Assembly: GCF_000143535.2 (NCBI RefSeq)
Contig: NC_037320.1
Coordinates: forward strand, 1,612,001 to 1,676,000
Origin: Botrytis cinerea B05.10
Taxonomy: Eukaryota; Ascomycota; Leotiomycetes; Helotiales; Sclerotiniaceae
Reading direction: 5' to 3'
DNA length: 64,000 nucleotides
Shown here: piece by piece, positions 34,556 to 47,045 of the stretch
Layout of the letters: the number at the start of each line of letters is the position of its first letter
Numbering within the stretch: position 1 is the first letter of the stretch
Translations under genes and position numbers: made by a program
The notes under the pieces: generated by a model
Told to the model about the DNA's origin: nothing
Seen by the model: only the letters and a program-made list of their open reading frames with translations
Databases searched by the model: none

Positions 34556-37500
34556 ATGTTTTATACACATGCTGAGCGGATGTACGCAGAGAGAGCTATC
34601 GAGGGACGAGAAGGAGCTCAGATTCCACTTCATTCAGATAACTACCGTGGAGAGCCGATTCAACCTCATGACAGCTCGTCCTCAGAGAGCGAGATAAACA
34701 ATGATGGAACATGGGGAGAACATGAGCAAGGCGGGCCAGTCAATTGCTCGACTGCTATGCACGAATACGAAGATTTGCGCCATCAGCTCACACATTTGTC
34801 GAAAACTCGTTCACAAAAGAGCGTAGCTACTGCCCGAAAAGCATCGGCAATGAAGAGAACTATGACCAACGCAAGTCGCCGCTCACGAGCGACTGCTGGT
34901 GAAGACATAGAGGCGCAAGAAGAAGAAGAAAAGCTCGAAGAAGCGGCGGCTGACGAGGATGAGTTTGTCCTGGGTGACTTTCTCAAAGACGGCCACTTTG
35001 AGAAAAGAAACACCAAAGGGAGTGCTAAGAAGGTCGGCGTGATATATAAAAACTTGACTGTACAGGGGGTTGGTGCGACGTCAACGTATGTCAAGACTCT
35101 TCCATCTGCTATTATGGGTGTAGGTATTTCCCTGTTCCAAATTCACACAGTGTCTCAATCTAATTGGTACATTGTAGACTTTCGGACCCGACTTGTACAA
35201 GTTATTGACGCGATTCATCCCTGCACTCCCTAAACCTGGATCTAATGGCCAGAGACGCGATTTGATTCACGATTTTACTGGTTGTGTAAGGGATGGGGAA
35301 ATGCTTTTGGTTTTGGGAAGACCTGGTTCTGGATGCAGCACATTTCTCAAAGCTATTTCAAACAAGAGAGGTGATTATGCTGGTGTCACTGGAGAAGTCT
35401 CATATGGAGGTATTTCTGCCGAGGAGCAAGCAAAGCACTATCGAGGGGAGGTAAACTACAACGAAGAAGATGATCAGCACTTTCCAAGTCTTACAGTTGA
35501 ACAAACTTTGGATTTCTCGCTACTAAATAAAACAAAGAAGCACGAAAAGGGAGATATTCCAACGATAATTACAGCGCTTTTGAAGATGTTTGGTATTTCT
35601 CATACGCGCCATACCCTTGTTGGAGATGTGAGTTTTCGATCTCTCTACCTGATTGCGATTTTAGAAAATGGATTCTGACAACTTCTGCAGGCTTTCGTCC
35701 GAGGTGTTTCTGGTGGTGAGCGGAAGCGAGTTTCTATTGCAGAGACACTCGCTACTAAGAGCACAGTTGTTTCTTGGGACAACTCGACTCGTGGACTCGA
35801 TGCATCCACTGCATTAGACTACGCTAACTCACTCAGAGTGATGACCGACATCAGCAACAGAACGACACTGGTCACCCTTTATCAAGCTGGAGAGCAAATA
35901 TACGAGCTCATGGATAAAGTATTAGTAATTGATGAGGGGCGAATGGTATATTCAGGACCAGCAGGCGACGCCAAGAAGTACTTCGAGAGAATAGGATACT
36001 ATTGCCCACCGAGACAGACTACCGCAGACTTCTTGACGGCTTGCACGGATCCTGCCGAACGCCGGTTTCAGAAAGATTTCGAGGGTCCCATTCCAAAAGG
36101 TCCCGTTGAACTTGAGAAGGCCTTCAGAGAAAGCGAAGATTACAGATTACTTCAGGAAGATGTTGAGTCCTATGAGAGGATGCTACACGAAACCGACCAT
36201 GCCGACGCACGACAATTCAAAGCTTCCGTGGAGGAGACGAAGTCTAAGACTGTTGGTCCCCGGTCACCTTACACAGTCTCATTCTTTCGTCAAGTCCTTG
36301 CTTGCACAAAGCGTGAAGTTGAATTGACTCTGGGAGACAAGACAACTTTGTACACCAAATTCTTCATTATTATTTCCAACAGTTTGATCGTTGGCTCCTT
36401 ATTTCATGGCCAATCGTCTAACACACTGGGAAATTTCTCCCGGGGTGGTACTCTCTTCTTCTCAATTCTGTTCCTAGGTTGGCTCCAATTGTCCGAATTA
36501 ATGAAAGCTGTCGGTGGTAGACCAATCATTTCCAGGCACAAAGATTATGCTTTCTACCGCCCTTCAGCCGTTGTAGTCGCTCGTGTCGTTCAAGACTTTC
36601 CGCTTTTACTGCTACAGGTTGTTCCTTTCTCGATTGTAGTGGTATGTATTTGGCTTCAGTGATTGTGCGGCAACTTTGCTAACAAATCATAGTATTTCAT
36701 AACTGGACTTGACGTGGATGCTGGGAAGTACTTCATCTATGTGTTGTTTATTTATCTTACGACAATTTGCATCACCTCGTTATATCGTATGTTTGCCGCA
36801 CTTTCGCCATCGATTGATGATGCTGTTAGATTTTCGGGTATTGGACTCAACCTTTTGATGTAAGTTACACTCACATTTCAGATGACTGCCTTGTTGACAA
36901 TTTATAGCATCTATACTGGTTACGTAATTCCTAAACCACAATTAGTCTCTGAATATATCTGGTTTGGTTGGCTTTACTACATCAATCCTCTGTCATATTC
37001 CTTCGAAGCCGTCATCTCAGATGAATTCTACAACAAAAATATCACTTGTGCTCCGGATCAAATTGTTCCCAGTGGTCCAGGATATACGAATCCAGAGTTT
37101 CAGGGTTGCGCATCTACTGGTGCTGAGGTCGGAAGCTTGAGTGTGTCAGGAGCTAGATACCTTGAACAAAGTTTCAACTACTCAAGGTCTCATCTATGGA
37201 GGAACTTCGGTGTCGGTTAGTATTGATAATTTTCCGTATGAAATTCGGTATCTAACGTGTTTTAGTGATTGCTTGGACTGTCCTCTACATCATTGTTACT
37301 GCTATTGCCACTGAAGTATTTGACTTTACTACTGGTGGTGGCGGTGCACTCGAGTTCAAGCGTTCCAAAGCCGCAAAGAACAAGGTCAAGGCAGAGAATG
37401 CTACACCCGATGAAGAAAACTCACCAGCTTCTACCAGTCCAGTACCAACAAGCGGCGCATCTTCCAGCAACACCCTTGAACCACCTCAAGAAGAGGCGCT

Positions 37501-39567
37501 CAAAGATATCACTGGCTCTGAATCTGTGTTTACATGGGAGAACGTCGAGTACACAGTGCCATATCTTGGTGGCGAGCGCAAAATTCTCAACGGAGTCAAC
37601 GGTTACGCAAAACCTGGCATTATGGTTGCCCTGATGGGAGCTAGTGGAGCTGGAAAAACGACACTTCTGAACACTCTTTCTCAACGTCAAAAGACAGGTG
37701 TAGTTACCGGTGATATGTTAGTTGATGGAAGACCACTAGGCACTGAATTCCAGAGAGGCACCGGATTTTGCGAGCAAATGGATCTTCACGATGGCACGGC
37801 TACTATTCGAGAGGCCCTTGAATTCTCGGCCATTCTCCGACAAGAACATACGGTTCCAAGAGCTGAGAAGATTGAATACGTAGACAAAATCATTGATCTC
37901 CTCGAATTGGGAGATATGCAAGATGCTTTGGTCAGATCTTTGGGCGTAGAGCAGAGAAAGCGAGTCACCATTGGTGTTGAACTAGCAGCAAAACCTAACC
38001 TTCTACTCTTCCTGGACGAGCCTACTTCTGGTCTCGACTCTCAATCTGCCTACTCCATCGTTCGTTTCCTGAAGAAGCTTTCTGCAGCTGGCCAAGCTAT
38101 CGTTTGTACAATCCATCAACCCTCCTCGGTCCTCATCCAAGAGTTTGATATGATCCTAGCCTTAAATCCAGGTGGTAATACATTCTACTTCGGACCCGTC
38201 GGCGAAAACGGTTCGGCAGTAGTAAAATATTTTGCTGACCGTGGAGTACAATGCCCGCCGCAAAAGAACGTCGCAGAATTCATTCTTGAAACTGCTGCCA
38301 AGGGTGGAAAGCGTCGCGATGGCAAGAAAATTAACTGGAACGAGGAATGGCTTAATTCCAACGAAAACAAAACCGTCATGCAGGAGATTGCGCGCATCAA
38401 ATCCGAGCGTGGCAAAATTGCCGCTCCAGAAGCTAGTTCCCAGCGTGAATTTGCTTCGCCGGTTACACTGCAAACAACTGAATTGACTAAACGTCTCTTC
38501 ACTCAGTATTGGCGTGATCCATCATATCTCTACGGCAAGCTATTCACATCTGTCATCATTGGTATCTTCAACGGCTTCACATTTTGGCAACTGGGTCACA
38601 GTATCATTGACATGCAGAACCGAATGTTCACTTCGTTCTTAATTATTCTTATCCCGCCCACCATTGTTAATGCCGTTGTGCCTAAGTTCTATCAGAACCG
38701 CGCACTTTGGGAAGCCCGAGAACTCCCTTCGAGAATTTACGGCTGGGTTGCTTTTTGCACTGCGAATATCGTCGCTGAGATACCAATTGCTATTGTCGGG
38801 GCAGTGATTTATTGGGCATTGTGGTATTGGCCCACTGGCCTCCCAAGTGACTCTTCCACTTCTGGATATGTGTTCCTCATGACAATGCTATTCGTAAGTC
38901 CCTCTCTTCTTAACCCCCCCTCTCGCCACAAGCACTAATAACTTTATAGTTCCTTTTCCAAGCATCATGGGGTCAATGGATTTGCGCTTTCGCCCCATCC
39001 TTCACCGTAATCTCCAACGTTCTACCCTTTTTCTTCGTCATGTTCGGTCTCTTTAACGGTGTTGTGCGCCCTTACTCTCAAATCTCTGTTTTCTGGCGCT
39101 ACTGGCTCTATTACGTTAATCCAGCTACGTATTGGATCGGTGGTATTATCGCTGCTACCCTCTCCAATGTTCCTATCGAATGTGCTTCCAACGAAGCTGC
39201 GTATTTCAATCCTCCATCGGGTCAAACATGCTCCTCTTACGCTAGCGACTTTGTCACTTCTGCTGGAGTAGGTTATTTGACGAACCCAGATGCGACGACA
39301 AATTGCGGATATTGTCCATATGCCAGTGGAGAGGAATACATGAAGACGTTGAACGTCACTCCACAAGATAAATGGAGAAATTTTGGTATTTTCTTGGCAT
39401 TCTGTATCAGCAATTGGGCGTTGGTTTATTTCTTCATCTACACGGTGAGAATCCGAGGATGGAGTTTCGGATTCGCTACCTTGTTTGGGGGACTAGGTAA
39501 GATGGTCGGGAAGGTTAAGAGTGCCTTCAAGGGAAAAGAGAAGAAGAGTGTGACGGAGTCCAAGTAG
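34556..39567 (+). CDS. Full-length PDR-type (ABCG) ABC transporter
   Basis: ATP-driven plasma-membrane exporter of the fungal pleiotropic-drug-resistance class. Seven exons (34556-35119, 35178-35627, 35691-36641, 36693-36859, 36908-37215, 37266-38893, 38950-39567) give 1561 aa; six introns of 48-63 nt are phase-exact. The start is the first ATG, in TCAAAATG context. Order is NBD-TMD-NBD-TMD. Residues 1-170 are an acidic/basic disordered extension. NBD1 has the degenerate Walker A GRPGSGCST (235-243, Cys for Lys), intact signature VSGGERKR (344-351) and Walker B VVSWDNSTRGLD. NBD2 has intact Walker A GASGAGKTT (938-946), altered signature LGVEQRKR (1039-1046) and Walker B LLLFLDEPTSGLD. This asymmetry is standard for PDR pumps. 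Extracellular loops before the last helix hold several Cys. The substrate is unknown; fungicide, plant-toxin or self-metabolite export are possible. Confidence 0.95.
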
Positions 39568-41779
39568 GATGTTGATATGATATGATTTGGGGATACGATG
39601 ATCTAATGAGAAGATGACATCAATTAATCAAATTAAATTTTGTAATTAGCGTTGGTTAGTGTTTGTGTGTCAAGACACAGATACGCATGGGAAATTTGTT
39701 CAGAAGTCGACTCTACATCTGAGTCTGTCATAGGGGAAAGCAAGCTATTTGAGGAATACTCAAATAGGATAATGATTATTTTAATTATGAAGAGATGTAA
39801 CTTCCACTTCCCGATTTTGTGCTCGGGAATCTGTAGTAGATTCCTTTATACTTGCTCTGTTTCGATGTCTCGTTTCAGATTTCGCTCGGCGATGATGAGA
39901 GGAGGGTTTCCTGGTGGGATTTACATGATTTAATGCTTTATTTTTATTCACATGATCGCCATAGTGGGAGCATGGTGATGTTTCCCGAAAGATTGATAAA
40001 TGCAAAATGGTTGGTGAAAGTAATAAGTGCAGAAGGAAGCTGTAGAAAGATTTGGTCGGAGAGAAGAGGGGGGAGGGAGGGGTGCTTTTCTAGATGCGAA
40101 GGATAGCACTACTGATTCTGAGAAGGAATTCCCACTCCCTCTTTTCTTTCGGAAACCAACAATCAATCAAATCTCATGAGATATCAAATTATATTCTATA
40201 AAAGATATATATATATAACTGATAAACCCTCGGAGACCGATCTACGATCCGCTATCGCAATACTTTCAATTCCGACTTTCAATTTCAATTTCGACATCCC
40301 ATTTCTGAATTAGATGGAAACATTTTCATGCTTCGAAATTTCACTGTCGGTTCGGATGCGGAAATGGACTATGCTTTTGTTTTGAAAGGGTTCGGTTGTG
40401 GGAAAGTAGTTGAAATTATGATCGGATGGGATGGGATGGGATGGGATATGTTTCTGGTTTATTTAATTTGTGTATGAGGATAGATTGATAGATAGATAGA
40501 TAGATAGATGTATTACCTGTGATTATTCTATTTTGTGATCGGGGATTAAATTGATTGATCTGTGACAGGTTTTGTTTCTCCTTCTCTTTGTCTTCGTGCA
40601 TAGCAATGCAATGCCAAATTCTCAGATCTGACGAGTGGAAACCAGAAATACTTTGTGGAATGGAAGTAAGTGGGAGATCAGGAATTCCGAATCAGCGTGT
40701 TCATTTCTTTGACTCTATTATGCAATGATTAACCAGTGAAGAAATGAGAAGATCTAAGCTCTGTAACTTTAGACTTGGACTTGGAGTGACATGCAAATAA
40801 TCCATCTCGTCTTCGCTCCTTTCGGGTTGAAGGCTCAGTATGTCATCACATCGATCATATCACGTCACGTCTTTGGAAATTTAGGTCCTTTTCCTACTCA
40901 TTTCATCTCTTCTCGTCTATCATTTACACATTGATTCGAAGATTCGGCTCAACTCACTTCGTACTCGTCGAGAACATTAGATATCCTTTCCTGATTCCCA
41001 TGTTCGGAATGTAAAACATATCGAGCCAATCTCGTTACTTGTTCAATTTTTATCTCATCTTCCGAATGTGAGCTCGTGTAACATCATCTACTATAGATTC
41101 ATGCTCGCCTAGCTCAACATATCGTCTTTGCAATATACTCGATAGACGCAAGAGGTTGGCTAGAGCTCACGTACCTAAATACTCTATCTATGGCAGCGTT
41201 GATTCTAGACTGTAGTCGTGTGCGAGTGAATCTTAAGACTTCTTCAAGAATATAAACATAGGATTGTCTCCATCTAGGTTCATCGACGGATGCGAGGCTA
41301 ACTACTCCTTAGAAGTCCAAGAGAGTTTTAGGCCAATGACAGGATATTCTATTGGGGTTCATCTGCTATAGTCGTTTGTCCTACGAACTACTGACATCTG
41401 ACTTTCTAGACTCCTAGAGCTCTTGATGAAGAAAGGTGAATGAAGGCTTCAACATGTCTTTTTGTGTCAAGGATTAGATCATCGAAAGATGATATGGTAT
41501 AGGTACGACATACATAACCAGACACCAGAGCTAAGTATATAAAAAGACAATCCCTTCCAAACAACCCACAAGCTACTCCTGTCAAATCCCGATCAAGCCT
41601 CTATCCATATAGTATTCTTACTATACTATAGCATAATCCCGGAGTAATTCCAAGCCCCGCCCACCTCCCTCGCTTACCCTCAAACTCTTTAAAGAATTTT
41701 CCTCCCTCCCATCCATCCATCACCTACAATAGAATCTAAAACAACAGACCCATCTCCAACAAACTATCAAGCAAAGCCT
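39568..41779. other. 2.2-kb intergenic region with simple repeats
   Basis: No gene recognised. It contains GGGAT-type repeats (about 40428-40448) and a GATA run (about 40484-40509), and many short TC/CATC-rich stretches. Short frames at 39652-39933 and 39852-40106 have no family resemblance. Confidence 0.5.
40428..40509. repeat. GGGAT and GATA microsatellites
   Basis: Four GGGAT units near 40428-40448 and about six GATA units near 40484-40509, separated by unique sequence. Confidence 0.7.
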
Positions 41780-41875
41780 GCCCGGCTAGCTCAATCGGTA
41801 GAGCGTGTGACTCTTACTCATCGCAAGATGTTCTAGTCAATCACAAGGTTGGGGGTTCGACCCCCCCGTTGGGCT
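41780..41875 (+). tRNA. tRNA-Lys (CUU) with intron
   Basis: Acceptor arms GCCCGGC (41780-41786) and GTTGGGC (41868-41874) pair with two G-T wobbles; the discriminator is T at 41875. The D-arm has the A box TAGCTCAATCGG. The anticodon stem TGTGA/TCACA encloses the loop CTCTTA-A with anticodon CTT at 41813-41815. A 23-nt intron, 41817-41839, lies one base 3' of the anticodon, the canonical eukaryotic position. The T-arm GGGGG-TTCGACC-CCCCC supplies the B box GGTTCGACCCC. Mature length is 73 nt before CCA. A T5 run 29 nt downstream is the Pol III terminator. Confidence 0.95.
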
Positions 41876-41903
41876 CAATTCCCTTCACTCGAATACGCTT
41901 GAA

Positions 41904-41919
41904 TTTTTGCAGTTTTTTT
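41904..41919 (+). terminator. RNA polymerase III terminator
   Basis: T5 (41904-41908) and T7 (41913-41919) runs immediately 3' of the tRNA-Lys gene. Confidence 0.7.
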
Positions 41920-42856
41920 GAAAAACAGATAGATAGACTCTTTTTGGAAAACTACCGGTTTTGCAAACAGACCCTCGCCAGATTTTGGAATGAAGATGAG
42001 AAGGGAGATGAGGTGGAGAATGGAAGGAGGAGAAGAATGAAGAGTTTTTTTTTTTCCCATTCTTTTTCTTTTTGGTGGAGTAGACAGATAGAGAGAGGGG
42101 TCCTTATCGAAGCGAGCTTTTTTCCCGTGTCCACTCCCCCTCCCTTCCTCCTCCGCTCCGACCTTAATCTTAATCCTAATCTTATCTCTTCACCCGCGAG
42201 CCCACTCCGTCCGTCCATTCATTCCACCAGAAAAGTCCGCCCAAAAATCATACCAAACTATTCCACAGCAAATAAGAGACAATAATCCTGTGAAGAAAAA
42301 TAAAATAAAAAAATGCTTTTCTTTGAATCAATTTAAGAAATTTATCTTTGAGTGACTGACTACGCACACATATCGCCACATGTCACAATTCTAGATAAAA
42401 ACTTGGAGCAGAAGATTAAATTAAACGTTTATTGAATCTTCAAATATAAAAATAAATACTCGGATAATTTTCTGCACTACATGCAGTACAGTACAGCCAG
42501 TGCTTGCTATACTATTCAAGAAGTAAAAATGTCTCACTCACGCCCTCTCATGCCCCTCCTTCACCTCCTTCACCTAACCGACACTTTTTCAAACCAAACC
42601 AGAGAAAAAAAGACCCCCCTTCAAAAAGCAAACAATAAAATCCCTGTATCTGCATAGAAAAGTCAATCCCCGCTGCTGTAATCTTGTAATCTTGTAATTT
42701 CATTTCAAAAGACCTCACTCAACTCAAGTATCGAATCGAGCCTTTTTTGCTTCATATACATATACATATACATACATACATACATACATACATACATACA
42801 TACATACATACATACATACATACATACATACATACATACATACATACATACATACA

Positions 42857-42888
<32 letters not shown>

Positions 42889-43802
42889 CATATACATGTA
42901 TATATACAAAGCCACCCTATAATCTCACCCCAAGAGGCGAAAGAACCCCATGGACCATATCTAAATATCCAAATATCCAAATATCTACACCAAAAAGAAG
43001 AAAACAGAAGCTCGCTCGATAGTTAAGAAAGAACTAGCTATGTGATGTGATGTGATTGGTATGTGGGCAACTAATAAATGTGAGTGAGATATGGAGAAAG
43101 ACAAATCTGGCGTGCAGAGCGAGATGTGTTTTTCGATAGCTAATTCCGGATGCTCGAGATCTCAAGGTAGGTAGGTTAGGTTATTAGGTAGGTATGTATT
43201 GTTTGCTTGATAGAATCTTTGGATGCAACTAGGTGATGAGTCCTTGGCCCCTCTCCTGGCAGACAGTCTCAAGATAGTCAATACTACGAACTGCTGGCCG
43301 AAAATATGAACTTCTTGGTATTTAAATCCGCTCTGAATGTTCGAATGTTCGATTCATACATCCATTTCAAGTGTAACATCCAAACAGCCGAGAACATTCC
43401 ATAGTTCTGAAATATTGAATACTCAAACATTCACACACATTCTGCTATTCTGGACTATTGGATACCATGGCTGATTCTAGTGTTAAATTTTATTAATTAT
43501 GTAGGTGCGTATTGCACGGTATTGTCTGTATGAAGAGGAGGGGTATAACTTTAAATAAATAAAAATCAAATGACAACTCGCTGAATCAGATGTATGAATA
43601 CGCAGACAGAACCAACCAAGTTATTCCAACCAGATTCGTTCCGCTCACTGAAGCCTATCCTGTAACGCCAATTATGAATGGGTATTGCCCAAAGGAAAAA
43701 ACAAGAAAACTGTTGTTAGTTCGTAATGTCGTTTGCAGATGAAGTGTTGAGCGAGGGCCGTTATTATATACAGCTTCATGACGACTCTCGATTCAACGTT
43801 GT
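41920..43802. other. 1.9-kb intergenic region
   Basis: No protein gene seen. The main feature is the CATA microsatellite at 42771-42886. The open frames across it on both strands (IHTY and YVCM periodic peptides) are produced by the repeat. Confidence 0.6.
42771..42886. repeat. Long (CATA)n microsatellite
   Basis: About 29 uninterrupted CATA units, flanked on both sides by CATATA-type interrupted units (42754-42770 and 42887-42905). Likely length-polymorphic among strains. Confidence 0.95.
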
Positions 43803-44957
43803 TTAACTTGACTCGAGTACCCAAGCATTAACGATGTGACCTTCCTGCCACCCTTGTGCTGACAACGATGCGCTTTCTTTGAGAAGTTTGCCCATGTAAT
43901 TGATTTTCACATGGCTGGGTGGAGAAATCTAGTTCACTTGATTAGTTTTGAAAGTCGTAGAAAATCTTGGAGATATACAAACCTCAAGCCTCTGTGTTAT
44001 GATTTTGATGAGTGAGCGCACTGGATCGTTCTTCCCAATTTTGAACACTATATCTCCATTAATACCATGTTGGAACCTCGCTTTCACGGCTATCATCTCT
44101 TTCGCCTTAGCTTTCCCTTTCGTTTCTCTCCTCCTTAATATCTCCTCATCGACTTCTTCACTTTCCTCCGCTAGGCCTCCTTCATCGTCGCTCTTTCCTG
44201 TTGCTTCTACAGTAGCGTCGTCTAAAATATTCGCTGGATCAGAAACAACATGTTCGGGTACACGATATAATGCACCTGTACTGTCATAACATCCCCTGAT
44301 TGCCATATCTCCATCTGGTAGCGTGATTTCTGCCGCATTCAATATCATTTGCGCAGTTGCTAACCCTCCGTCGTCCTCACCAGGCTCTCCACCTTTCCAC
44401 ATTACCTCCAACGAAGCTTTTATAGCTTGCCATATTTCAGGTCTTCCCGTAACGCGAGTGTCGAAAAATTCTATTCGTGCTCGATCTATTTCTCGCCGTG
44501 TCCATAACTTGCTTCCACTCATCCATACGTGAGGCTTCAGCGGTTTATTTAGATGTTCACCAAGGGGAATGCGGTGGTGGGACCGGGGAGGAGGATTGCT
44601 ATTAGAGGAGGCATTGGTCGAAGGCCTAGCTGGACCTGATCGAGATTGTGGTCGCGAGGATGATGCGATTGCTTGAGAAGACGAGGCGCCAGCTCCAGCA
44701 GAGTATTCAGTGCGGGGTCTGGAAAAACAACAACCCTGATTGAGAGATTTGTGTCAGCGGCGGTTGTGAAGTTTTAGACCTGATTTGCATATTTGATTCA
44801 ATCATCTTCACCCGCTGGTAAAGGTTCAACTCCTGAAATCGATTTGAATATTGCAAACCATTTAACACACTTCAGACATTGAAAGTTGGTGCAACAGAGT
44901 CATGCTGGGAAATGCGAAAGGTGTGTTTGAATGGGTTGTAGAGAGAGAACATACCAT
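43803..44957 (-). CDS. UBTD1/DC-UbP-like ubiquitin-domain protein, acylated N-terminus
   Basis: Three exons on the minus strand: 44957-44955 (the ATG alone), 44735-43983 and 43928-43803, joined across introns of 219 nt (GTATGT donor, CAATCAG acceptor) and 54 nt to give 293 aa. The splice yields MGCCFSRPRTEYS, an N-myristoylation signal (Gly2) with Cys3 and Cys4 for palmitoylation, so membrane anchoring is expected. A Ser/Pro-rich linker follows, then the conserved DC-UbP/UBTD N-domain (KLWTRREIDRARIEFFDTRV, TGRPEIWQAIKASLEVMW, and DGDMAIRGCYDSTGALYRVP). After an acidic spacer comes a C-terminal ubiquitin-like fold (VKARFQHGINGDIVFKIG, VKINYMGKLLKESASL, HIVNAWVL). UBTD proteins bind ubiquitin-pathway enzymes in animals; the fungal role is largely unknown. 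Without the first intron the MGCC start is lost. Confidence 0.88.
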
Positions 44958-45308
44958 GATGCATCATATACAAATCAAGTATGAACGTGCACGCACGTAT
45001 TATTGAATTAGATTTTATAGATCTATGTATGGAGGAGATTGTGGAGGTTAAGAAGAAGGCGTATCAAAAGTGTGAGGGTATTCCAAAAAGATGGGCTGCA
45101 ATGAGATCGCCACAACCTGATGGTTTATGGAAGAGAGGATATTACTGACGAGTCCCTACGAACGAATGCGGATACAAAATTTGGAAGAGATAGAAAAAGA
45201 GAAAGTTTAGATTATTCCATGGTTGAGTGGTTGAGTGCTACCAAATGTGTCGATAGGATTGCATATAATAAATTTTTGGTGCTTGCATGAGCGTTGGTGG
45301 GATGAGAG

Positions 45309-45354
45309 AGCACAAGCACGAGCACGAGCACAAGCACGAGCACGAGCACGAGCA
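45309..45354. repeat. GCACGA/GCACAA hexamer array
   Basis: About 7 to 8 tandem GCACRA units, with GCACAA and GCACGA alternating. Confidence 0.85.
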
Positions 45355-45984
45355 AAAAGCAAAGGGCAGAGAGCAATAAATAGTAAGCAGTTGAGGTTGG
45401 AGGAAAGAGTTGAAAATAACTCTGTACAAGCACAATGTAGATTCAGGCAAGGGCTAGATGCGGCATGACAAGGATATAGATTTTGCACCAGAGCATGATT
45501 GGTTGGAGTGAAGGATCAGTGAGCAGTGAGTCCGTGCCATAGAAAGCTTAGTTAGTAAGCGCACAATCGCAAATTTGCATTGCATGTATGGACGAAGGAA
45601 GTATGTAGCGAGACGAGACGAGGTATTCGAGTTGGATTTCAGGAAAGAGCAGAGGGAGGGAGGTGTTTATCATTGCGATACAGCGAGAGATGTTGATAGA
45701 TTACGGAAGATAGTTAGCCATACTGCGAATAGGTCTTACAAAGGCACCGAGGTAAGGGCATCTAATAGGAGAATGGCTTAACGCCTCAAATACCACACCC
45801 ATTACAACGCACCGGTAGTACATCGCACACCAGGACCACCCATCTCTTGTAAATATCAGAGGCATGTGCATTTCATGCAGGAATCTCACGATTCTATCAC
45901 AGCAGGATTGGTCTCTGGACACTTCTATATCTATTTTGGGAATCGGTATCGGCAATTAGCAAGCGAGAATATTCGAAGAATTGT

Positions 45985-45985
45985 A

Positions 45986-46073
<88 letters not shown>
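45985..46073. repeat. (TATACA)n hexamer microsatellite
   Basis: About 14 near-perfect TATACA units ending in TATATACATACCC, roughly 260 bp upstream of the RPC10 start codon. Confidence 0.9.
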
Positions 46074-46074
<1 letters not shown>

Positions 46075-46333
46075 CCCATGTGTAATTTTCATCATATATA
46101 TTTCGACCGAAGCTTAAGACTAGCGTTTTGATATCCATACCCAACCCGCCTAACCCCAAAGCAATCTAGCCTATTCTCTCGCCGCCGTACCCCACAATAA
46201 TTTCTCAGCCTTCCGCTCAATAATAATCCATCTCTCTTTGTAAGAAAATCTTCCCGCGACACCTTGCACCGCAACCACATTCCAGCACTCCCACTTGCAC
46301 AACCATCCTACCGCCAACAACAACCCCTTCAAC

Positions 46334-46640
46334 ATGTCAGACGATTACCAAGTACCCACCTCGGTCCCAGCGACAAACCCCACACAAGCCCCCAATCCAT
46401 ATGGCGCATCCGGAGTTTTGGGCGATGGACCTGCGATCAAGTATTTGTGCGGCGATTGCAATGCGAGTGTGATGTTGAAGAGAGGCGATCCCATTAGATG
46501 CAAAGAGTGCGGCCATCGTGTTCTGTACAAGGAGAGAACTTCCAGGTATGTGGACTGATTTGGGAGGGAGCGGGGTCTTCAAACTTTGCGGAAGAGAAAC
46601 TTACTTTGGTGATAGAATGGTTCAATTCGAGGCAAGATGA
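46334..46640 (+). CDS. RPC10: RNA polymerase I/II/III shared subunit Rpb12 (ABC10-alpha)
   Basis: Zinc-binding subunit common to the three nuclear RNA polymerases. Two exons, 46334-46545 and 46616-46640, with a 70-nt intron (GTATGT donor, GATAG acceptor) give 78 aa. The N-terminal 35 residues are a polar, Pro-rich extension. The conserved core follows: KYLCGDCNASVMLKRGDPIR with the first CxxC, CKECGHRVLYKERT with the second CxxC, and the invariant end RMVQFEAR encoded by the tiny last exon. Read without splicing the frame would end in YVD, losing that end, so the intron call is firm. Convergent with NPA3. Confidence 0.95.
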
Positions 46641-47045
46641 TTGGGGATAGTGTGCGGAATGGATGGCTAAATTGGGAGCGAACAAGGTTATGTGACGGAA
46701 CATGTGAGGATGGAGAGACATGGAAGAAGATTGGAAAACGAAGAAACTTGGGAGGGGACTGGGAAATGGTTGATACAATTTTGATGGAGTGGTAATGGTC
46801 AAGGTACGAGACATATCTCGAGGCGCATGGGTATAAAAAGATTGTCACTACTCGATGGCCGGCGTATGTTCGATAGAGGACTAGGACAACCATATTGTGT
46901 ACATTGAATTACATTTTTTTCTGCCCAAAGCTATATTTTGGTATCAATATGCGCCATCACATAACATAGATGCGCCGGTAAATGCTAAACCCCCTAAGCC
47001 TAGAACTCCTTTTCCCATTTCGCCAATCTTGCCACTGCTCCATGC
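46641..47045. other. Convergent 3' region
   Basis: About 400 bp between RPC10 and NPA3 3' ends; presumably both 3' UTRs. No gene is seen, although antisense frames cross it (46494-46893). Confidence 0.5.

Larger units (their letters stand above)
44958..46333. other. Divergent intergenic region with hexamer repeats
   Basis: About 1.4 kb between the UBTD1-like gene (minus) and RPC10 (plus). It contains a GCACRA hexamer array at 45309-45354 and a TATACA hexamer array at 45985-46073. Open frames on both strands over these arrays are repeat artefacts. Confidence 0.6.

Noticed and set aside
42705..43022. Overlapping 60-91 codon frames on both strands (YVCM and IHTY periodic peptides)
   Set aside because: Produced by the CATA microsatellite, which has no stops in several frames. 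Not CRISPR: no spacers.
45866..46159. Frames with IYIYIY / VYVYVY / ICICIC peptides
   Set aside because: Translation of the TATACA hexamer array.
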